64,000 nucleotides of DNA from Sphingomonas oryzagri (GTDB lineage: Bacteria > Pseudomonadota > Alphaproteobacteria > Sphingomonadales > Sphingomonadaceae). The stretch lies in NCBI RefSeq assembly GCF_029906645.1, contig NZ_JARYGZ010000003.1, positions 124,001 through 188,000 of the forward strand, given 5' to 3'. The notes under the pieces were generated by a model. That model saw only the letters and a list, made by a program, of their open reading frames with translations. It was not told where the DNA came from and did no database searches. Position 1 is the first letter of the stretch. The number at the start of each line of letters is the position of its first letter. Shown here piece after piece: positions 45,067 to 54,160 of this stretch. The position numbers and the translations under genes are program-made.

Positions 45067-45822
45067 ATGGAAGACAGCGGCCCGGAGGTGGGGTTCGAGC
45101 AGGTGGTCAAGCGCTTCGGCGGTCTGGCGGTCGATCATGTCGATTGCACGGTCGCGGCGGGCAGCTTCGTGGCGCTGGTCGGCGGATCGGGGGCGGGCAA
45201 GTCGACGCTGCTCAGGATGGTCAACCGGCTGGTCGAGCCGGACGAGGGGCACATCACGATCGGCGGGCGCGATGTCGGCGAGGGGCCTGCGCCGCTGCTC
45301 CGGCGGCGGATCGGCTATGTCTTCCAGTCGATCGGGCTGATGCCGCATATGAGCGTCGCCGAGAATATCGCGCTGCCGGCGCGGATCGCTGGGACGGCGC
45401 CACCGGACCTCGCCGAGTTGCTGGCGATGGTGGAGCTTCCCGCGGACTATGCCGGGCGCCGCCCCGATGCCTTGTCCGGCGGCGAGCGCCAGCGCGTCGG
45501 CGTCGCGCGCGCATTGGCGACCGGCGCGAAGCTGATGCTGCTCGACGAGCCGTTCGGCGCGCTCGATCCGGTGACGCGCGACGCGATCGGACGGCGCTAT
45601 CGCGATCTCCATGATCGGCTCGGCCTCACCTCCATCATGGTCACGCACGACATGGCCGAGGCGCTGCTACTGGCCGATCGCGTGCTGGTGATGGCGAAAG
45701 GCCGCATCGTGGCGGACGCGACGCCGGCCGAGATGCTGTCGGGCAAGGCGGGCCCGGAGGCGGACGCGCTGGTCGCGGTGCCGGCGCGGCAGGCCGTGGC
45801 GATCGAGGCCTTGCGAGGGTGA
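45067..45822 (+). CDS. ABC transporter ATP-binding protein (osmoprotectant/ergothioneine type)
   Basis: The 251-residue ATPase has Walker A GGSGAGKST (39-47), signature LSGGERQRVGVARAL and Walker B LMLLDEPFGALDP. It is of the OpuCA/ProV-related group without a CBS tail. GGAGG precedes the ATG. It overlaps the downstream permease-binding fusion (GTGA). Together the two form a complete importer resembling EgtV-EgtU or OpuC systems. Confidence 0.88.
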   Translation: MEDSGPEVGFEQVVKRFGGLAVDHVDCTVAAGSFVALVGGSGAGKSTLLRMVNRLVEPDEGHITIGGRDVGEGPAPLLRRRIGYVFQSIGLMPHMSVAENIALPARIAGTAPPDLAELLAMVELPADYAGRRPDALSGGERQRVGVARALATGAKLMLLDEPFGALDPVTRDAIGRRYRDLHDRLGLTSIMVTHDMAEALLLADRVLVMAKGRIVADATPAEMLSGKAGPEADALVAVPARQAVAIEALRG

Positions 45823-47300
45823 CCGAGATCGCATCCCTCGCGGCGCATCACATCCTGCTCGCGGCCGCCGCTTTGGCGCTGGCTCTGCTGATCGCGGTGC
45901 CGCTCGGCCTTGCCGCCGTGCGCCGTCCCAAGCTGGCCAGCTTGGTGCTGGGTGTCGCGGGGGCGATCCAGACCATCCCCGGCCTCGCGCTGCTGGCCCT
46001 CTTCTATCCGCTGCTGCTGACGGTCGGCCATGGCGTGCCGGCACTGGGCTTCCTGCCGGCCTGGATGGCGCTGACGCTCTATGCGCTGTTGCCGATTCTG
46101 CGCAATGTGGTGGCGGGGGTGCGCGGACTCGACGCGGCGGTGATCGAGGCGGCGGAAGGCATCGGGATGACGGCCATGCAGCGCCTGCGGCTGGTCGAGG
46201 CGCCACTCGCGGCCCCCGTGGTGATGGCCGGAATCCGCACCGCGACCGTCTGGACGATCGGTGCGGCGACGCTGGCCACGACCGTTGGCGCGGCGAGCCT
46301 TGGCAATCTGATCTTCGCCGGCCTCCAGACCGAGGACTGGGCGCAGGTGCTGAAAGGCTGCGTCGCTTCGGCGGCGCTGGCGCTGGTGGCGGACGGGCTG
46401 CTCGCTCTGGTCGAGCGCGGGCTGGCGAAACGCGAGCGCTGGTCGCTGTGGCTGGGGGCGGCGGGCGTCGCGATCGGGCTGCTAGCGGCGGGCGTGCCTC
46501 TGGTCGGCGGTGGGCAGAAAATGGTGGTGGTCGGCGCCAAGAATTTTTCCGAGCAATATGTCCTTGCCCGGCTGATCGGGGATCGGCTGGAAAAGGCCGG
46601 CTATGCGGTCAGCTATCGCGAGGGGCTGGGATCGGCCGTGGCGCTGCGTGCGCTGCGGCAGGGGGATGTCGACGTCTATGTCGATTATTCCGGCACGATC
46701 TGGGCGGATTCGATGCACCGCGACAAGCCCGCGCCGCGTGCCGAGACGTTGGCCGGGATCGCCGATTTCCTGAAGCCCGCCGCGCTGGTCGGCCCGCTGG
46801 GGTTCGAGAATGCCTATGCGTTGGCGATGAGGAAGGGGCGCGGGATCGGCGATCTGCAGGCACTCGCCGCGTCCGCGCCTTCGCTTCGGCTCGGCGCCGA
46901 CCTTGAATTCCTCTCCCGCCCCGAATGGCGTGCGGTGCAGTCGGCCTACGGGCTGCATTTCGCCTCGCAGCGGGCCTATGCGCCGACCTTCATGTACCGC
47001 GCGCTGGAAAGCGGGCAGGCCGACGTGATCTCGGCCTTCTCGTCGGACGGGCGGATCGCGGCGGATGATCTGGCGGTGCTTGCCGATCCGAAGCACGCGC
47101 TGCCTGGCTATGACGCGATCCTGCTGGTCTCGCCCGCGCACGCACACGATGCGCACTTCCTTGCGGCGGTGAAGCCGCTGGTGAACGCGATCCCGGTGGC
47201 GGCGATGCGGCAGGCGAACTACATGGTCGATCGCGACAGCGGCAAGGTGTCGCCCGATCAGGCGGCGCAGTGGCTGGCCGCGCATCTGGCCAAGAACTGA
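45819..47300 (+). CDS. ABC permease fused to substrate-binding domain (OpuC/EgtU-like)
   Basis: The 493-residue fusion has an N-terminal permease with about six helices and the EAA-like loop EAAEGIGMTAMQRLRLVEAPLA. A C-terminal solute-binding domain of the OpuAC/YehZ type follows (from about 232: MVVVGAKNFSEQYVLARLIGDRLEKAGY, DVDVYVDYSGTIW). Such fusions import quaternary ammonium compounds or ergothioneine. Ligand-box residues cannot be assigned with certainty. It starts with GTG coupled to the ATPase gene. Confidence 0.85.
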   Translation: MTEIASLAAHHILLAAAALALALLIAVPLGLAAVRRPKLASLVLGVAGAIQTIPGLALLALFYPLLLTVGHGVPALGFLPAWMALTLYALLPILRNVVAGVRGLDAAVIEAAEGIGMTAMQRLRLVEAPLAAPVVMAGIRTATVWTIGAATLATTVGAASLGNLIFAGLQTEDWAQVLKGCVASAALALVADGLLALVERGLAKRERWSLWLGAAGVAIGLLAAGVPLVGGGQKMVVVGAKNFSEQYVLARLIGDRLEKAGYAVSYREGLGSAVALRALRQGDVDVYVDYSGTIWADSMHRDKPAPRAETLAGIADFLKPAALVGPLGFENAYALAMRKGRGIGDLQALAASAPSLRLGADLEFLSRPEWRAVQSAYGLHFASQRAYAPTFMYRALESGQADVISAFSSDGRIAADDLAVLADPKHALPGYDAILLVSPAHAHDAHFLAAVKPLVNAIPVAAMRQANYMVDRDSGKVSPDQAAQWLAAHLAKN

Positions 47301-47310
47301 GGAGCAAGTG

Positions 47311-47487
47311 ATGGCCGAGATCGTCAACCTCAACCGGGCGCGGAAAGCGCGTGCCAAGGCGGAGGCGGGCAAACAGGCCGAGGCCAATCGCGCGAAGTTC
47401 GGTCGCACCAAGGCGGAGAAGGATCGCGACGCCGCCGAGCAGGCGCGCCGCGACACGCTGCTGGATGGAGCGAAGCGGGGGGACTAG
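47311..47487 (+). CDS. DUF4169 family small protein (58 aa)
   Basis: This 58-residue, highly charged helical protein starts MAEIVNLNRARKARAKAEAG and contains NRAKFGRTKAEKDRD, the DUF4169 pattern. GGAG lies upstream of the ATG. Function unknown. It follows the importer genes after 10 bases and is probably co-transcribed. Confidence 0.85.
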   Translation: MAEIVNLNRARKARAKAEAGKQAEANRAKFGRTKAEKDRDAAEQARRDTLLDGAKRGD

Positions 47488-47494
47488 CTTCAAT

Positions 47495-47579
47495 CGTCAT
47501 TGCGAGGAGCGAAGCGACGAAGCAATCCAGTTGCGTGGCGTTCGTGGCTCTGGATTGCTTCGCTTCGCTCGCAATGACG
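47495..47579 (-). repeat. 85-bp palindromic repeat, copy 4
   Basis: It begins CGTCATTGCGAGGAGCGAAG and ends GCTCGCAATGACG. It has the same orientation as copy 3. On the minus strand its centre contains ATCCAGAGCCACGAAC, identical to bases 59520-59535 in the GIY-YIG unit. It lies between converging genes. Confidence 0.9.
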
Positions 47580-47584
47580 ATCGG

Positions 47585-49393
47585 TCAGTAGGCCAGCGCA
47601 CACCCGTCCGCGCGCATCTCGCTGGCGGCGGCGTAGACGAGCTGGCCGGCGTCGGGCTTGTATTCCACGCATTCGTAGCGGCCGAAGCCGCCGTCCGACG
47701 CGCCGATCACATGGCCCATCGCCGCGAGCTGGGTGCGCGTCGCCTCCGGCACGCCGCTTTCGAGGCGCAGCAGACCCGACGGCGGCAGGCCCGCCCCGTC
47801 CTCACCCATCGACTGCGAGGAGCCTTCATGGTGCCAGCGCGGACTGTCGGAGGCGGCCTGCACGTCCAGCCCGTAATCCTCGCGGTTGACGATGATCTGC
47901 GTCTGGCCCTGCGGCTGCATGTCGCCGCCCATCACGCCGAAGGCGAGCCACGGCGTCCCGTTGCGGGTGGCGAAGCCGGGGATGATCGTCTGGAAGGGGC
48001 GTTTGCCCGGCGCGTAGATGTTGGGATGACCGTCCTTCAGTGAGAAGAGCTGCCCGCGATCCTGGAACATGAAGCCCAGTCCATCGGCCACCAGCCCCGA
48101 TCCCATGCCCCGGAAGTTGGACTGGATCATCGACACCATCATGCCGCTGCTGTCCGCGCAGGAGAAATAGGTGGTGTCGCCATGGCTCGGCGCCTGCCCC
48201 GGATAGACCGGCATGGTGATCTTCGCCGGGTTAATCAGCTTGGCGCGCTGGGCGGCATAGTCCTTCGAGATCAGCCACTCGACCGGCACCTTGGCGAAGT
48301 GCGGATCGGCATAATAGCGGGCGCGATCCTCATAGGCCAAACGCTTGGCCTCGACCTGCAGGTGGATCGACAGCGGCGACTGGAAGCCGGCGCCGCGCAT
48401 GTCGAAATGCTCCAGCATGTTGAGCATTTGCAGCGTCGCGATGCCTTGCGTGTTGGCGCCGAGCGCGTGGACGGTGACGCCGCGATAATCGGTCTGGTGC
48501 GGCTCGATCCATTCCCCGTGGTGGGCGGCGAGGTCGGCTGCGGTCATCCAGCCGCCGATCCGCTTGAAATAGGCCTCGATCGTCTTCCCGATCTCTCCGC
48601 CGTAGAACACGTCGCGGCCGCCTTGCGCGATCATCCGGTAGGTGCGGGCGAGATCGGGGTTGCGGAAGATCTGGCCGGTCTGCGGGCCTCCGTGCCCCAT
48701 GCCGTAGGTCTTGATCGCATTAGCGGTCTCCTCGACGCCGGAGCCGGGGCGGAGGAACACCTTGAGGTTGCCGCGGATGTAATGCGCGATGATCTCCGGC
48801 ACCGGCACGCCCTGTTCGGCATAATGGATCGCCGGCTCGAACAGCTCGGCCCATTTCAGCCTGCCGTAGCGCTGGTGCATCATCCACCAGCCGTCGAGCG
48901 CGCCCGGCACCGAAACGGCGATCGCGCCGAGCGGCGGGAGGGCGCCGTTCTTCGCGCGAGACCGGGCGATTTCCAGCGTCAGCGCGTGCGGGGAGCCGCC
49001 CGATCCGGCGAGGCCGACCACCTTCTTCTGCTTCGGGTCCCAGATCATCGCGAAGCAGTCGCCGCCGATGCCCGATGAGGTCGGCTCGAGGAAGCCGAGG
49101 CAGGCGTTCATCGCAATCGCGGCATCGACCGCCGATCCGCCTTTCTTGAGCGTATCGATCGCCGCCAGCGTGGCGAGCGGCTGCGCCGATCCCGCCGCGC
49201 CGTTGATCCCGTAGACTGCGCTGCGCGTCGCGAAGCTCGCGCCGACCGGCCGATCGCCGGCATGGACGTCGGGGCGGATGAAGCGCTCGTCGCCGCTGGG
49301 CTGGAAGCCCGGCAGCGGCGCCGGCGTCTCGGCGAGCAACGGGACCGCGACGGCGGCGGCGGGCAGCGAGGCGAGGAATTGTCTGCGGCGCAA
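47585..49393 (-). CDS. ggt: gamma-glutamyltransferase
   Basis: The roughly 602-residue Ntn-hydrolase cleaves gamma-glutamyl bonds (glutathione and related) and self-processes. The processing site and nucleophile is Thr407 in SHGDTTYFSCAD. Conserved STSGIGG-like PTSSGIGGDCFAM and VMGGDMQPQG are present. The N-terminus has a twin-arginine-like signal (RRRQFLASLPAAAVAVPLLA). I chose TTG 49393 because GGAG lies 7 bases upstream; TTG 49456 would add 21 residues. Confidence 0.92.
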   Translation of the reverse strand: MRRRQFLASLPAAAVAVPLLAETPAPLPGFQPSGDERFIRPDVHAGDRPVGASFATRSAVYGINGAAGSAQPLATLAAIDTLKKGGSAVDAAIAMNACLGFLEPTSSGIGGDCFAMIWDPKQKKVVGLAGSGGSPHALTLEIARSRAKNGALPPLGAIAVSVPGALDGWWMMHQRYGRLKWAELFEPAIHYAEQGVPVPEIIAHYIRGNLKVFLRPGSGVEETANAIKTYGMGHGGPQTGQIFRNPDLARTYRMIAQGGRDVFYGGEIGKTIEAYFKRIGGWMTAADLAAHHGEWIEPHQTDYRGVTVHALGANTQGIATLQMLNMLEHFDMRGAGFQSPLSIHLQVEAKRLAYEDRARYYADPHFAKVPVEWLISKDYAAQRAKLINPAKITMPVYPGQAPSHGDTTYFSCADSSGMMVSMIQSNFRGMGSGLVADGLGFMFQDRGQLFSLKDGHPNIYAPGKRPFQTIIPGFATRNGTPWLAFGVMGGDMQPQGQTQIIVNREDYGLDVQAASDSPRWHHEGSSQSMGEDGAGLPPSGLLRLESGVPEATRTQLAAMGHVIGASDGGFGRYECVEYKPDAGQLVYAAASEMRADGCALAY

Positions 49394-49462
49394 GGGCGGT
49401 CTCCGTATCCCCCCGGAGGCGGATGGGAGTGTTGCGGCACGGACGTGCAATAGCAAGCCGGA

Positions 49463-52111
49463 TCAGGCCGCGACCAGTTTGTCCTCGCTTATCGTCAATG
49501 TGAACACGGCCCCGCCGTCGGGATCGGTCGCGGCGCCCACCGCGATGCCCAATGCGTCCGCGAATCCTTTCACGATGGCGAGGCCGAGGCCGCTGTCCCC
49601 GCTGCGGTCGCTGCCCTTGCCGCGCGCGAAGGTCTCGAAGATCGCCTCCTCGTCGCCCGGCTGGATGCCGGGGCCGCGATCGCGCACCTCCAGCAGCACG
49701 GCGCCCGCCGTCCGGCGCGCCTCGATCGCGATGGGACCGTCGGGCGCGCCGTGCTGGGCGGCATTGGCGAGCAGGTTGATCAGGATGTGGTGGAGCAGGC
49801 GCGGATCGGCGCGGACCAGCGGCAGCGTCGCCGGGATCGCCAGGTCGATGCGGTTCTTCGCCAGCGTTTCCTTGAGATCGTGTACCGCCGCGCTGGCCGC
49901 GTCGGTCAGGTCGATCGGTTCCGGCTCCAGCTGGAGCGCCCCGGCATCGATCCGCACCATGTCGATCAGATTGTCGAGGAAGCGCTTGAGCCGCTGCACC
50001 TCGCGCCGGGCGAGCGCGACCTCGGGCGATTTCGGTGTCTCGGCCGCCAGTGCCTCGACCGCACCGGCCACCGAGGTGAGCGGGGTGCGCAGATCGTGCC
50101 CGATCGAGGAGAGCAGGGCCGCACGAAGCCGGTCCCGCTCCTTGAGCAGCGAGAGTTCGTGCATCTCGCCTTCCATCTTCAGCCGTTCATGCGCCAGCGC
50201 CGCCTGATTGGTGAGCGTCGAGAGCAGGACCGCACGATCGGCGCGCACCGGCTCGGTGCCGTCGGCGCGCGCAAGGCCGAGTACCGCCAGGGTGCCGAGC
50301 GCCGTCTTGAGCGGATGGAACTGCCAGTCCGCCGCTGCCAGCGTCGCGGTGCCGCGCCCGGCCGGCTCGCCCCGCGACCAGCACCAGTCCGCCGCCGCCT
50401 GATCGACCGGGCCGAGCGGCGCCGCCTCGGGCTGGGCAGCGACGATGCGCAAGCTGCCCTCGCGCTCGGCGATCAGCATCGTGTCGCAATCCATCAGGTT
50501 GCCGACCTCGAGGCAGACCGCGCTGGCGGTCTCGTCCCAGGTCGAGGCGCGGGCGAGCGACTGGCCGAAGGCGGCGATCTGCGCGTTCTCCGATGCGCTC
50601 CGTGCCGACAGGTTGGCGCGCAATCGCAGCCGTCCGGCAAGATTGCTCACCAGCGCCGCGATGCCGATCAGCACCAGCATCGTCAGCAGGCTCTGCGGAT
50701 CGGCGATGGTGAAGGTGTGGAGCGGCGGCAGGAAGAAGAAGTTATAGGCAAGGCCGGCGACGAGGCTGGCGAACAGGCCGGGCCTCAGCCCGAAGCGCTG
50801 CGCCGTGAGGATGACGGGCAGCAGGTAGATGAGGTCGAGTCCGCCCGCGCCCACGAGCGGCTGGGCAAAATGATCGATCACGGTGGTCAGCGCCACCAGC
50901 AGCACCGCGATCACGTAGGGGACGGGACCGCCCCAGCCATCGACGAGCGGGGCGAGGCCGCGCCCGCGATTTTCCGCCGGGCGGGTCGCAGGAATGACGT
51001 GCAGCGCGAGACCCTCCGGTCCCTCCTTGATCATTCGCTGGACGACCGATCCGTGGCGCAGCTCGAACCACCAGCTGCGCCGCGACTTGCCGAGGACGAG
51101 CTGGGTCGCGCGGCTGGCGGCGATCTGGTCGAGCAGCCCCTGCGCGACGTTCTCGGCCGGCATCCGCGCGATCGTCGCGCCCAGGCTGGCGGCGAGGCGC
51201 AGTACGTCGGCGATACGCTGGCGCTGCTCCTCGCCGAACGTCTCGGCCCGCGCCGTCTCGATCACCACCGCCGTCCACGGCGCCTTCAGCGCATCGGACA
51301 GCCGCTTGGCGACGCGGATCAGCGTGTCGCAGCCGGGTTGCTCCGATACCGCGACCAGCACGCGCTCGCCGCCGGCATAGGCGCCGGGCATGGCGCCCGC
51401 GTCTAGCATCTCCAGCATCTGCCGATCGACGCTCATCGCCGCGCGGCGCAGCGCCATCTCGCGCAGCGCCGACAGGTTGGGCTTGGAGAAGAAATGCTGG
51501 AGGGCGCGCGTCGCCTCTTCCGGCACGTAGACCTTGCCGTCCTTCAGCCGATCGATCAGGTCGTCGGGCGGAATATCGACGACCTCGATCTCGGCCTGCT
51601 CGAACACGCTGTCGGGCACCGTCTCGCGCACGCGGACACGGGTGAAGCTGGCGACGACGTCGTTGAGGCTTTCGACATGCTGGATGTTGAGCGTGGTCGC
51701 GACGTCGATGCCGGCGTCGAGCAGTTCCTGCACGTCCTGCCAGCGCTTGGGATGGCGGCTGCCCTCGACGTTGGAATGGGCGAACTCGTCGACCAGCGCC
51801 AGTTGCGGCCGGCGTTCGAGGATCGCGTCCAGATCCATCTCGGCGAGATTGTGGCCGCGATGTTCGACGATGCGGCGCGGTACGATCTCGAACGGTGCGA
51901 CCAGCGCTTGCGTGTCGGCGCGTCCGTGCGTTTCGACCACGCCGATCACCACATCGATCCCGGCGCGCAATTTCTCCGCGCCATCGAGCAGCATCTCGTA
52001 GGTCTTGCCGACCCCCGGCGCGGCGCCGAGAAAAATCTTCAGACGCCCGCGCCCCTCACGCGCGGATTGCTTCAGCAACGCCTCGGGGGAGGGGCGGAAA
52101 TCATCGCTCAT
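49463..52111 (-). CDS. kdpD: sensor histidine kinase KdpD
   Basis: The 882-residue potassium/turgor sensor has an N-terminal KdpD domain (FLGAAPGVGKTYEMLLDG, VDEFAHSN), a universal-stress-like domain, four membrane helices (about 400-500), GAF, HisKA with the phospho-His in SSIGHDLRTPLTS, and HATPase (GDSGLGLAIVKGFAD). It is full length. Normally it follows kdpFABC; here it follows nothing on its strand and is divergent from kdpE. No kdpFABC genes are in the window. Confidence 0.95.
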   Translation of the reverse strand: MSDDFRPSPEALLKQSAREGRGRLKIFLGAAPGVGKTYEMLLDGAEKLRAGIDVVIGVVETHGRADTQALVAPFEIVPRRIVEHRGHNLAEMDLDAILERRPQLALVDEFAHSNVEGSRHPKRWQDVQELLDAGIDVATTLNIQHVESLNDVVASFTRVRVRETVPDSVFEQAEIEVVDIPPDDLIDRLKDGKVYVPEEATRALQHFFSKPNLSALREMALRRAAMSVDRQMLEMLDAGAMPGAYAGGERVLVAVSEQPGCDTLIRVAKRLSDALKAPWTAVVIETARAETFGEEQRQRIADVLRLAASLGATIARMPAENVAQGLLDQIAASRATQLVLGKSRRSWWFELRHGSVVQRMIKEGPEGLALHVIPATRPAENRGRGLAPLVDGWGGPVPYVIAVLLVALTTVIDHFAQPLVGAGGLDLIYLLPVILTAQRFGLRPGLFASLVAGLAYNFFFLPPLHTFTIADPQSLLTMLVLIGIAALVSNLAGRLRLRANLSARSASENAQIAAFGQSLARASTWDETASAVCLEVGNLMDCDTMLIAEREGSLRIVAAQPEAAPLGPVDQAAADWCWSRGEPAGRGTATLAAADWQFHPLKTALGTLAVLGLARADGTEPVRADRAVLLSTLTNQAALAHERLKMEGEMHELSLLKERDRLRAALLSSIGHDLRTPLTSVAGAVEALAAETPKSPEVALARREVQRLKRFLDNLIDMVRIDAGALQLEPEPIDLTDAASAAVHDLKETLAKNRIDLAIPATLPLVRADPRLLHHILINLLANAAQHGAPDGPIAIEARRTAGAVLLEVRDRGPGIQPGDEEAIFETFARGKGSDRSGDSGLGLAIVKGFADALGIAVGAATDPDGGAVFTLTISEDKLVAA

Positions 52112-52224
52112 CGGCCTGCTTCTACGCCGCCTGCGGGGCGGGCACCACCGCGCTTTACGCGAGGCTTATGCCGAAACGGGATTTCCCCATTGCATGGCAC
52201 CCGCCAGCGCCCCATCAACCGGCG

Positions 52225-52914
52225 ATGTCGATTCCCGCCAAGATCCTGGTGATCGAGGATGATCCCGCGATCCGTCGCCTGCTGCGCGTCACGCTGGAAC
52301 GCGCCGGCCATGCCGTCGCCGAGGCGGGAACCGCGCGAGAAGGGCTGTCGCTGCTGGGCATCGAGAAGCCGCAGGTGGTGCTGCTCGATCTCGGCCTGCC
52401 CGATCGCGACGGGTTGGAGCTTGTGCAGCTCATCAAGGGGCAGCTGCAGGCGACGGTGATTGTCGTCTCGGCGCGCGAGGAGACCGCGGAGAAGGTCGCG
52501 GCGCTGGATCTCGGTGCCGACGACTATCTCACCAAGCCGTTCGACACCGAGGAATTGCTCGCCCGCGTCCGCGCCGGGCTGCGCCACCGCCTCGACGCGC
52601 GCGGTGCCGAGCATCGCGTCGAGGCGGGCGAGGTGGTGATCGACCTCGACAAGCGCCGCGTGACGCGCGGAGGCGAGGAGGTGCATCTCGCGCCCAAGGA
52701 ATATGGTGTGCTGGCACTGCTCGCCCAGCGGCCCGACCGGGTGCTGAGCCACGCGCAGATCCTGCGCGAGGTGTGGGGGCCGGCGCAGGCCGATCGCGTC
52801 GAATATCTCCGCATCGTCGTCCGCGCGCTCCGCCAGAAGCTGGAGGCGGACCCGGCGCGGCCGGTGCTGATCGTCAACGAACTGGGCGTGGGATATCGGC
52901 TGCGGCCGGAATAG
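52225..52914 (+). CDS. kdpE: response regulator KdpE
   Basis: The 229-residue OmpR-family regulator has phospho-acceptor Asp55 (VVLLDLGLPDRDG), the conserved Lys in DDYLTKPF, and a winged-helix C-terminus ending RPVLIVNELGVGYRLR, typical of KdpE. I chose ATG 52225; ATG 52172 would add 18 residues. Being divergent from kdpD, the 113-base gap must hold both promoters. Confidence 0.9.
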   Translation: MSIPAKILVIEDDPAIRRLLRVTLERAGHAVAEAGTAREGLSLLGIEKPQVVLLDLGLPDRDGLELVQLIKGQLQATVIVVSAREETAEKVAALDLGADDYLTKPFDTEELLARVRAGLRHRLDARGAEHRVEAGEVVIDLDKRRVTRGGEEVHLAPKEYGVLALLAQRPDRVLSHAQILREVWGPAQADRVEYLRIVVRALRQKLEADPARPVLIVNELGVGYRLRPE

Positions 52915-52917
52915 AGG

Positions 52918-53295
52918 TTACTGCCCGCCGCCCCAGTGGCCCCGGCCGCCGCCGCCCATGCGCCCGCCCATGCCGTGTCGCAGCCGCTCCAGCGCATCGA
53001 AGCGGGCCTGCTGATCGGGCGCCAGCGTGGCGCGGAAGGTCTGCGCGGCGGCCATCCGGGCCTGCATCCAGCCGCTGCGATCGCCGCCGCCATCGGGCGG
53101 CGTCATCGCGCCGAGGAACTGGTCGAGCGCCGGACGCTGGTCGGGCCGCAGGCCGAGCAGCAGCGCCATGTCGTCCGCGCGCCCCGCCGCCGTCTGCGCC
53201 GGGTCCATGCCGGGCGACGGAGCGGGATCGGCGGCGTAGCCCGTGCCGGTGATCAGAACGGCGGCGGCGAGCGCGCCGAACAGGGTGTTGCGCAT
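52918..53295 (-). CDS. exported LTxxQ-motif (Spy/CpxP-like) protein
   Basis: The 125-residue protein has a signal peptide (RNTLFGALAAAVLITGTGYA) and two LTxxQ-like segments (LGLRPDQRPALDQFL and LAPDQQARFDAL) in a helical body, ending in a Gly-rich tail (MGGRMGGGGRGHWGGG). Spy/CpxP relatives are periplasmic chaperones or stress sensors. It is divergent from a two-component system, which suggests regulation by, or feedback to, that system. Confidence 0.78.
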   Translation of the reverse strand: MRNTLFGALAAAVLITGTGYAADPAPSPGMDPAQTAAGRADDMALLLGLRPDQRPALDQFLGAMTPPDGGGDRSGWMQARMAAAQTFRATLAPDQQARFDALERLRHGMGGRMGGGGRGHWGGGQ

Positions 53296-53313
53296 GGGGC
53301 ATCCTCGTTTGTG

Positions 53314-53334
53314 GCCACGCTTTGCTCGCGTGGC
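53314..53334. promoter_or_regulatory. inverted repeat in the divergent LTxxQ / response-regulator gap
   Basis: GCCACGC and GCGTGGC are separated by 7 bases (TTTGCTC) in the 114-bp divergent region. It is a candidate operator for the adjacent response regulator, or a 5'-leader hairpin of the LTxxQ gene. Confidence 0.4.
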
Positions 53335-53409
53335 TTTGTGTCGGGCGAATGTCCGCTGCCCGGCACGGCTGAAATCCTGTGCACACATGGCGAGTCCATG
53401 CGCTAGACT

Positions 53410-54147
53410 ATGAATATGGCTGTGCTCCCCGACCGAACCGTCGCCACGCTCGCCCATCTACTGGTGGTGGACGACGATGCCGGCATCCGCGTGCTGCTCG
53501 CCGAACGGCTCGGTGCCTACGGTTACCGGGTAACCACGGCGGCCAGCGTCGCCGAGATGGACCGGGTGCTCGCCCGCGACACGATCGACCTGATCCTGCT
53601 CGACGTGATGATGCCGGGTGAGGACGGGCTGTCGGCGTGTCGCCGTCTGGTGCAGCAGGGCGGCCCGCCGGTGATCATCCTGTCCGCGCTGGGCGACGAG
53701 CAGGATCGCATCGTCGGGCTGGAGATCGGCGCCGATCATTATCTGTCCAAGCCGTGCAGCCCGCGCGAGATCCTGGCCCACGTCCGCGCACTGCTCCGCC
53801 GCAGTGCGGCGGCCGAGACGTCTTCGGACGATCGGCGCGGCTTTGTCTTCGATGGCTGGCGGATGGACCTCGATTCGCACGAACTGCTCGATCCCGAGGG
53901 CGTGCTCGTCCACCTGTCCGACGGCGAGTTCGCGGTGCTGCGCGCCTTCGTCGAGCATCCGCGCCGGGTGCTGACCCGCGAGGCGCTGCTCCACGCCGCG
54001 CGCGGGCCGGATTCGGATGCCTTCGATCGCGCCATCGACGTGCAGGTCAGTCGGCTCCGTCGCAAGCTGCGCGCCGGCGAGAGCGACCTGATCCGCACCG
54101 TGCGCAACGAGGGCTATCTGTTTGTCCCGAAAGTCACGCCGACGTGA
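53410..54147 (+). CDS. OmpR-family response regulator
   Basis: The 245-residue regulator has receiver Asp65 (LILLDVMMPGEDG), the conserved Lys in HYLSKPCSP, and a winged-helix output domain (ALLHAARGPDSDAFDRAIDVQVSRLRRKL). It is encoded just upstream of its histidine kinase. It is divergent from the LTxxQ protein gene, and its operon runs towards an EF-hand protein gene. Confidence 0.92.
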   Translation: MNMAVLPDRTVATLAHLLVVDDDAGIRVLLAERLGAYGYRVTTAASVAEMDRVLARDTIDLILLDVMMPGEDGLSACRRLVQQGGPPVIILSALGDEQDRIVGLEIGADHYLSKPCSPREILAHVRALLRRSAAAETSSDDRRGFVFDGWRMDLDSHELLDPEGVLVHLSDGEFAVLRAFVEHPRRVLTREALLHAARGPDSDAFDRAIDVQVSRLRRKLRAGESDLIRTVRNEGYLFVPKVTPT

Positions 54148-54160
54148 GGGCGCAACGGTG

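Noticed and set aside
45067-45822. Possible MetN/other importer class for the ATPase.
   Set aside because: The adjacent fused permease-binding protein has OpuAC/YehZ-type features, not methionine-importer ones.
26482-47579. The four 85-bp repeats considered as a CRISPR-like or tandem array.
   Set aside because: They are thousands of bases apart, are palindromic and occur in both orientations between genes. There are no spacers or cas genes.
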